Part shown: positions 1 through 2,925 of the stretch, piece after piece | How positions within the stretch are numbered: position 1 is the stretch's first letter | Layout: each line of letters starts with the position of its first letter | Origin: Methylomarinum sp. | GTDB taxonomy: Bacteria > Pseudomonadota > Gammaproteobacteria > Methylococcales > Methylomonadaceae | NCBI GenBank assembly: GCA_013139755.1 | Contig: WTAG01000436.1 | Coordinates: 1 to 5,017 of the forward strand | Direction of reading: 5' to 3' | Length of the DNA stretch: 5,017 nt | Notes under the pieces: generated by a model | The model's input: the letters and a program-made list of their open reading frames with translations, nothing else | Told to the model about the DNA's origin: nothing | Databases searched by the model: none | Position numbers and translations under genes: made by a program

Positions 1-201
1 ATACATTATATTTTTGCTCCAAAAAAAGATATCAAGGATATTAGTGATTTTTCTGAGGATGACAGGGAGTACCTGATTGATCTTTTTGCCGTTATGAGTA
101 CAGTGATTAAGCAAGAAAGCTTGCAGGACTACAAGTTATGGAGCAATGGCCCCGGAAAACAGGATGTAACATATCTGCATTTTCATTTGGGTGCAAAATA
201 A
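1..201 (+). CDS. HIT-family protein, C-terminal part (5' end outside window)
   Basis: Frame 1 is open from the window edge to TAA at 199-201 and encodes 66 residues, beginning IHYIFAPKKDIKDISDFSED and ending YLHFHLGAK. The pattern Q-x-V-x-Y-L-H-F-H-L matches the histidine-triad (HIT) signature of nucleotide hydrolases and transferases such as Hint. The acidic and hydrophobic stretch before it fits the helix that precedes the catalytic strand. The middle His, the nucleophile in Hint enzymes, is at 178-180 and the last His is at 184-186. The first His of the triad is Tyr here (172-174), and the protein stops soon after the motif. The family usually hydrolyses nucleoside phosphoramidates or dinucleotides, but the substrate cannot be told from this part. 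The gene runs into the repeat cluster, and I see no terminator behind it. HIT membership is fairly secure; the start and full length are not visible. Confidence 0.75.
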   Translation: MHYIFAPKKDIKDISDFSEDDREYLIDLFAVMSTVIKQESLQDYKLWSNGPGKQDVTYLHFHLGAK

Positions 202-298
202 ATTCAAAATTAATAGTTCTGCCATGGATGAATGCAGATATTATACCAATCACAATAAGTTTTTATTTTAACCTACTCATCCTAGCCTTCTCGGCAAT

Positions 299-349
299 TG
301 CTCCTCGACAACTGTTGTTGTTCTACTACACGCCTTCCTTGGCGTTATG
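299..349 (+). repeat. 51-bp repeat, copy A (inverse copy at 573-623)
   Basis: This sequence reappears in inverse orientation at 573-623. The first 27 bp (299-325) match perfectly, and 46 of 51 positions match overall by my hand alignment. It lies inside unit 1. Homology ends abruptly after GCGTTATG, where the second copy runs into the end of unit 2. Confidence 0.8.
330..345. repeat. Small hairpin ACGCC/GGCGT
   Basis: ACGCC (330-334) and GGCGT (341-345) form a five-pair stem with a six-base loop inside the 51-bp repeat. The inverse copy at 573-623 has lost part of this stem (CCTT has become GGTA in the same orientation), so the pairing is not strictly maintained. Confidence 0.4.
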
Positions 350-363
350 CATTGCTCTACTTA

Positions 364-379
364 CCTACATCCATGTAGG
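364..379. repeat. Short palindrome CCTACAT/ATGTAGG
   Basis: A perfect seven-pair inverted repeat, CCTACAT (364-370) and ATGTAGG (373-379), with two bases between. It sits in the right half of unit 1. No T run follows, so it is a repeat component rather than a terminator. Confidence 0.6.
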
Positions 380-410
380 CATCCAGCAGGAGAAGGAATA
401 ATAGACGAAC

Positions 411-443
411 TTATTGGGATTGGTATTATACCAATCCCAATAA
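411..443. repeat. Junction palindrome of the TTATTGGGATTGGTA type
   Basis: TTATTGGGATTGGTA (411-425) and TACCAATCCCAATAA (429-443) are perfect 15-bp inverted arms separated by TTA. The palindrome forms where the right end of unit 1 meets the left end of unit 2, which share the same terminal sequence in opposite directions. From memory, sequences of this ATTGGTATTATACCAAT type are scattered in several gammaproteobacterial genomes; I could not check this. Confidence 0.8.
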
Positions 444-570
444 ATAATCACTGTAATAGTCGTCATTCCCGAAGTCTTTAATCGGGAATCCATGAGTACA
501 CTATAGATTCCTGCTAAGAGCATGCAGGAATGACGGTTTCTTTTAAGTATAAATCTATTAGGATTGGTAT
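428..570. repeat. Terminal-inverted-repeat unit 2 enclosing a CGTCATTCC element
   Basis: ATACCAATCCCAATAAAT (428-445) is the inverse of ATCTATTAGGATTGGTAT (553-570) at 16 of 18 positions. These are the same termini as unit 1, now around a 143-bp unit whose middle is the double-hairpin element at 461-535. At its right edge the sequence passes directly into the truncated inverse copy of the 51-bp repeat. That suggests one repeat was inserted into, or recombined with, another. Confidence 0.5.
461..535. repeat. CGTCATTCC / GGAATGACG double-hairpin repeat
   Basis: The outer arms CGTCATTCC (461-469) and GGAATGACG (527-535) are perfectly complementary. Inside are two further perfect eight-pair hairpins: ATTCCCGA (465-472) with TCGGGAAT (482-489), and ATTCCTGC (507-514) with GCAGGAAT (524-531). 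The strand can therefore fold either as one long stem or as two side-by-side hairpins. Similar CGTCATTCC-ended palindromes are, as I remember, a common interspersed repeat in proteobacteria. It does not look like a factor-independent terminator, because no sustained T run follows. Confidence 0.75.
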
Positions 571-572
571 TA

Positions 573-623
573 CATAACGCTACCGAAGGCATGTATTAGA
601 ACAACAACAGTTGTCGAGGAGCA
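573..623 (-). repeat. 51-bp repeat, copy B (inverse of 299-349)
   Basis: This is the reverse-complement partner of 299-349, with a perfect 27-bp core at 597-623 and five mismatches in the other 24 positions. It abuts the end of unit 2, and the rest of unit 1 is not repeated beyond it, so it looks like a truncated copy. The two copies could pair into a large cruciform with unit 2 in the loop. ACAGTTGTTG (637-646) echoes part of the core. Confidence 0.8.
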
Positions 624-725
624 TTGGCTGTCCATACAGTTGTTGCTATAAACAAAAATCAACTCGCCATATAATCGCAACTGAGCGAAGTAAACCTTTG
701 GATAACATAAGGTGTGCTTTTTTTA

Positions 726-1259
726 TTATCTTATTTTAGACGGTGGGGAATATCGGTTATCAAGGGTTCTATCAATTTTAACCGTAAGGCTTTCTACTGT
801 TTTTATTGTTAGTTTTATATTGGGGCCTTTTGCTTCGGAAATATAGTTACCTATCAATTTTGCATCGCTGACTCTAATTAAGTGTCCCATTAAATAGGCG
901 AACAAAAAGCTGGGTTTATGAAGTCTGCCAACAAGGATGTAGTCAGCACCAAACTGTTTGCCTAAACGGGCTGCAACATCATGATGATCAAATAAATATC
1001 CAACGCCACTATCAGCCAATTTCTGACTGTTTAGATCTATATTAATCAGCGTATAGTCTGCTTTTTTAAGTTCTGCTTCTAATAATGGTTTTATAGATGC
1101 TGTTCGTTTAATTTCAGCCGGTATTCTTGGTGCCAGGGTTAAATCTTTAAGTTCAAAGTCAAGAATTGCAATTTTGGTTTCCGCTGCTACACCAATGCTT
1201 ATAAGACATAATATGATGGTGCTGAACAGGTAGTGTGTCCTTATTTTTTTTATAAGCAT
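726..1259 (-). CDS. Small predicted secreted protein, DUF2380/DUF3280-like
   Basis: The 177-residue protein begins with a signal peptide: basic start MLIKKIRTHY, hydrophobic core at about residues 11-24, and likely cleavage after V24-A25-A26. The mature part opens with KIAILDFELKD, followed by a helix rich in E, L and K (about 55-68) and then FGADYILVGRLHK (103-115). This layout resembles small periplasmic proteins of the DUF2380/DUF3280 type and the TolB/CsgG-like N-terminal fold. I offer that from pattern memory, and no enzymatic motif is seen. AAGGG lies seven bases before the ATG (minus strand, 1267-1271) and supports this start. The gene follows the TetR gene by 24 bp on the same strand, so the two are probably co-transcribed and share its autoregulation. 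A sensor or chaperone role in the periplasm would only be a guess. There is no clear terminator downstream, where the repeat region begins. Confidence 0.75.
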   Translation of the reverse strand: MLIKKIRTHYLFSTIILCLISIGVAAETKIAILDFELKDLTLAPRIPAEIKRTASIKPLLEAELKKADYTLINIDLNSQKLADSGVGYLFDHHDVAARLGKQFGADYILVGRLHKPSFLFAYLMGHLIRVSDAKLIGNYISEAKGPNIKLTIKTVESLTVKIDRTLDNRYSPPSKIR

Positions 1260-1283
1260 GAATAAGCCCTTGTTATTGTTTTT

Positions 1284-1877
1284 TTAATCTTGGTTTAAAT
1301 GGATGGTTGATAATAGCTGATCAATAATTGCTTTAAGACTAGCCATATCGGGTTGTGTTTTATTAAAAATTCGCAAACCAAATATACCAGAGATTAAAAA
1401 TTTTGCCAGCAACTCAGGATCTTGATGTTCGCTTAATTGCCCAAGGGCTTTGCATTCTATCAATATTTGCTTCAGTTCCAGCTCAACCTCAGTAAACATA
1501 TCTTGTAAGCGACTATTAATTTCTGCATCTTGCACAGGAATTTCAGACAAGGTATTGATCAGTAAACAGCCTTTACGATCAGGGTCACAAGATGATTCTT
1601 GCAGTAGATGATTGAAAAAATCGGTCAGGCGTTGATTCGGGGCTTTGTCATTATGTAAAAGTCCAAAAAGGCTGAGTTTCATTGTATTGAAATAAGCATC
1701 AAGCGCAGCTAAGAAAATCCCTCGTTTATCACCAAAAGCCGCATAAAGGCTGCCGGGCTGAAGACCGGTTGCATCCACTAGGTTTTTGACGGAAGTACCA
1801 CTATAGCCTTGTAACCAGAATAACTGGATGGCTTGTTGCAGTACCTGTGTGCGGTCAAATGTTATAGGTCTGGCCAT
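1284..1877 (-). CDS. TetR/AcrR-family transcriptional repressor
   Basis: The 197-residue length is typical of TetR regulators. The N-terminus MARPITFDRTQVLQQAIQLF leads into a helix-turn-helix at about residues 27-51 (TSVKNLVDATGLQPGSLYAAFGDK). The Y-x-x-F-G-D-K-R run is the standard end of the TetR DNA-binding domain. Residues from about 55 onward form the all-helical ligand and dimer domain. The segment CDPDRKGCLLINTL (97-110) resembles the NemR-like subgroup and contains C97 and C104; a third Cys is C142. No good Shine-Dalgarno precedes the ATG, but the MARPITFDR start fits the family. It is divergent from the SRPBCC operon, and two palindromes in the shared 131-bp promoter region are its likely operators. 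It therefore probably represses both itself with the secreted-protein gene and the divergent operon, with release by an unknown small molecule or by cysteine modification. The family call is secure; the ligand is unknown. Confidence 0.93.
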   Translation of the reverse strand: MARPITFDRTQVLQQAIQLFWLQGYSGTSVKNLVDATGLQPGSLYAAFGDKRGIFLAALDAYFNTMKLSLFGLLHNDKAPNQRLTDFFNHLLQESSCDPDRKGCLLINTLSEIPVQDAEINSRLQDMFTEVELELKQILIECKALGQLSEHQDPELLAKFLISGIFGLRIFNKTQPDMASLKAIIDQLLSTIHLNQD

Positions 1878-1910
1878 GAGAAAACTGAAAAGTTAAGTAT
1901 TTGAGGATTA

Positions 1911-1932
1911 TTATTGAACAAGTGTTCAATAA
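1911..1932. promoter_or_regulatory. Probable TetR operator 1
   Basis: Perfect 10-bp arms TTATTGAACA (1911-1920) and TGTTCAATAA (1923-1932) flank a two-base centre AG. The length, symmetry and position, 34 bp upstream of the repressor start, fit a TetR dimer site. It shares TTGAAYR-NN-YRTTCAA with the second palindrome, which argues against chance. Binding here should chiefly block the repressor's own promoter. Confidence 0.75.
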
Positions 1933-1942
1933 AAGCTATGCT

Positions 1943-1972
1943 TTGTTAGTTGTTGAATGTTCATTCAATAAT
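1943..1972 (+). promoter_or_regulatory. Possible sigma-70 promoter for the SRPBCC operon
   Basis: TTGTTA (1943-1948) is four of six to the -35 consensus. AATAAT (1967-1972) is five of six to the -10 consensus, with an 18-bp spacer. Transcription would begin near 1979, giving a leader of about 30 bases. The overlap with operator 2 supports the placement, but the boxes alone are weak in AT-rich DNA. Confidence 0.4.
1953..1968. promoter_or_regulatory. Probable TetR operator 2
   Basis: TTGAATG (1953-1959) and CATTCAA (1962-1968) are perfect seven-base arms around TT, the same design as operator 1. The centres are 39 bp apart. The site overlaps the spacer and the -10 region of the proposed promoter for the SRPBCC gene, so occupancy would block that promoter. 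Confidence 0.7.
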
Positions 1973-2008
1973 GACAAGTCTCTATTTACCTAAATAAAGG
2001 ATAAAATC

Positions 2009-2431
2009 ATGCCACAGTGTTATCAATCTATTATCGTTAATGCACCGATAGAAAAAGTCTGGGATACCATCAAGGATTTTCATGACATGTCATGGGCAAG
2101 CCAAGTTATTGAAAAGTGTGTTTCCGTGGGAGATAAAAAGGGGACTGAAGTGGGTGCTATACGGATACTGAACGATGCTTTTCATGAAACATTGCTAGAA
2201 GTTAATGCGAATGAACATCGAATTCGTTATTCCATTGATGATGGCCCATCACCCGTTTCAGCCAGTGAAGTAAAAAATTATGTCGGCCAGATTCAGCTTA
2301 AGCCTGTTACTTTAGACGGTAATACATTCGTAGAATGGAGTTCAGCCTGGGAGTCTAGCTCTGAAGAGGCACGTGATTTTTGTCATCAAATTTATGTTGC
2401 CTTATTAAAGGCTTTGGCCGAGCAGGTATAA
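2009..2431 (+). CDS. SRPBCC-fold (polyketide cyclase / MxaD-like) protein
   Basis: The 140-residue protein opens with YQSIIVNAPIEKVWDTIKDF, the typical first strand and helix of the START/Bet v1 (SRPBCC) fold. The middle strands follow as VGAIRILN (48-55), HETLLEVN and HRIRYSIDDGPSPVS (70-84), with TFVEWSSAWES at 106-116. A long C-terminal helix (about 118-138) closes the cavity. The GAIRxL and Y-x-I-x-x-GPxPVS pattern resembles the MxaD/polyketide-cyclase-2 branch. Members bind or transform small hydrophobic ligands, and no catalytic residues can be assigned here. No signal peptide is seen, so it is probably cytoplasmic. AAAGG (1996-2000) lies eight bases before the ATG. It is the first gene of the operon, under operator 2, and its stop is three bases from the next start. 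Given its position it may bind or process the inducing compound, which is inference. Confidence 0.85.
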   Translation: MPQCYQSIIVNAPIEKVWDTIKDFHDMSWASQVIEKCVSVGDKKGTEVGAIRILNDAFHETLLEVNANEHRIRYSIDDGPSPVSASEVKNYVGQIQLKPVTLDGNTFVEWSSAWESSSEEARDFCHQIYVALLKALAEQV

Positions 2432-2434
2432 CTA

Positions 2435-2839
2435 ATGAAGCGTCCATCTAAGGTACAACTGTCATTATTCTTCATGCGTATCAGCATTTTTGTGGTGATG
2501 CTGATGTGGACGCTGGATAAATTTATCAATCCCAGTCATTCCGCTAAAGTGTTTGAAAAATTCTATTTTATTGCCGGTTTGGAAAGCATGGTAATGACCA
2601 TAATAGGCTTGTTAGAGTTACTCATACTGACTGGTTTTGTCTTAGGCTTATATAAACGATTTTGCTACGGTACAGTGCTGGTTTTTCATACGATATCAAC
2701 AGTAGCGTCGTTTCAACAATATTTATCACCGTTTGAAGGCCCTCATTTATTATTTTTTGCTGCCTGGCCTATGTTGGCCGGTTGTTTGATGCTTTATCTG
2801 CTAAGAGAAGACGATAGCTGGTTGGCTCTGCAAAAATAA
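2435..2839 (+). CDS. DoxX-like four-helix inner-membrane protein
   Basis: The 134-residue protein has four hydrophobic segments, at about residues 9-28, 51-73, 77-95 and 102-123, with a charged tail (REDDSWLALQK). The first helix carries MRISIFVVMLMWTLDKFINP, and helix 2 begins with a conserved-looking E (GLLELLILTGF) before G-L-Y-K-R. This size and topology match the DoxX/DoxD-like superfamily of small membrane proteins, some of which are linked to quinone or thiol redox. The precise subfamily is unclear. Its ATG lies three bases after the preceding stop, with only a weak AGG upstream, so translational coupling to the SRPBCC gene is likely. No terminator follows, and the next gene starts 86 bp on in the same direction. 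A partnership with the downstream flavoprotein is plausible but unproven. Confidence 0.75.
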   Translation: MKRPSKVQLSLFFMRISIFVVMLMWTLDKFINPSHSAKVFEKFYFIAGLESMVMTIIGLLELLILTGFVLGLYKRFCYGTVLVFHTISTVASFQQYLSPFEGPHLLFFAAWPMLAGCLMLYLLREDDSWLALQK

Positions 2840-2876
2840 TTTTATATTTATACTTCCCCATTCTGTAAGGAATCGC

Positions 2877-2892
2877 TTGGTCACACGACCAA
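2877..2892 (+). repeat. Leader stem-loop TTGGTC/GACCAA
   Basis: Perfect six-base arms (2877-2882 and 2887-2892) close a four-base loop ACAC, 33 bases upstream of the fused gene's ATG. No T run follows, so it is not a terminator. The same left arm could instead pair with bases just before the start codon (GCTTGGT 2875-2881 with ACCAAGC 2919-2925), so two exclusive folds are possible. Confidence 0.5.
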
Positions 2893-2912
2893 CAGGCATC
2901 ATTCATTGTGTT

Positions 2913-2918
2913 AAAGGA
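2913..2918 (+). promoter_or_regulatory. Ribosome binding site of the fused VTT-flavoprotein gene
   Basis: AAAGGA lies seven bases before the ATG at 2926 and fixes the start. The site falls between the pairing arms 2875-2881 and 2919-2925, so leader folding could influence access to it. Confidence 0.75.
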
Positions 2919-2925
2919 ACCAAGC

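Larger units (their letters stand above)
243..426. repeat. Terminal-inverted-repeat unit 1 (MITE-like)
   Basis: The 18-bp end ATACCAATCACAATAAGT (243-260) is the reverse complement of ACTTATTGGGATTGGTAT (409-426) with one mismatch, enclosing a unit of about 184 bp. The interior carries the 51-bp inverted-copy sequence and small hairpins, including CCTACAT/ATGTAGG and ACGCC/GGCGT, and has no convincing coding potential. Size, termini and lack of coding fit a miniature non-autonomous element or an interspersed repeat. I do not see a clear target-site duplication, so mobility is inferred and the family is not named. Confidence 0.5.
202..725. other. Gene-free stretch filled with nested inverted repeats
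   Basis: This 524-bp stretch separates the HIT gene from the convergent secreted-protein gene. Open frames exist (for example 138-401 plus and 365-592 minus), but they run through the palindromic repeats, lack convincing ribosome sites and show no recognisable protein family. Roughly 243-623 is explained by repeats listed separately. At 202-242 and 624-725 I see no gene. ACCTT (694-698) and AAGGT (709-713) could form a five-pair stem before the T run at 718-724, but this is too weak to call a terminator. Confidence 0.7.

Noticed and set aside
138..401. 87-codon plus-strand open frame
   Set aside because: It overlaps the end of the HIT gene in another frame and runs through the inverted repeats, with no recognisable family.
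365..592. 75-codon minus-strand open frame
   Set aside because: It consists almost wholly of palindromic repeats; its NTNPN-type motifs are translated repeat ends.
243..623. CRISPR array
   Set aside because: The repeats are inverted and of unequal spacing, without regular direct repeats and spacers.
694..724. Possible plus-strand terminator (ACCTT/AAGGT then T run)
   Set aside because: The five-pair stem with a ten-base loop is weak, four bases separate it from the T run, and no plus-strand gene ends close by.
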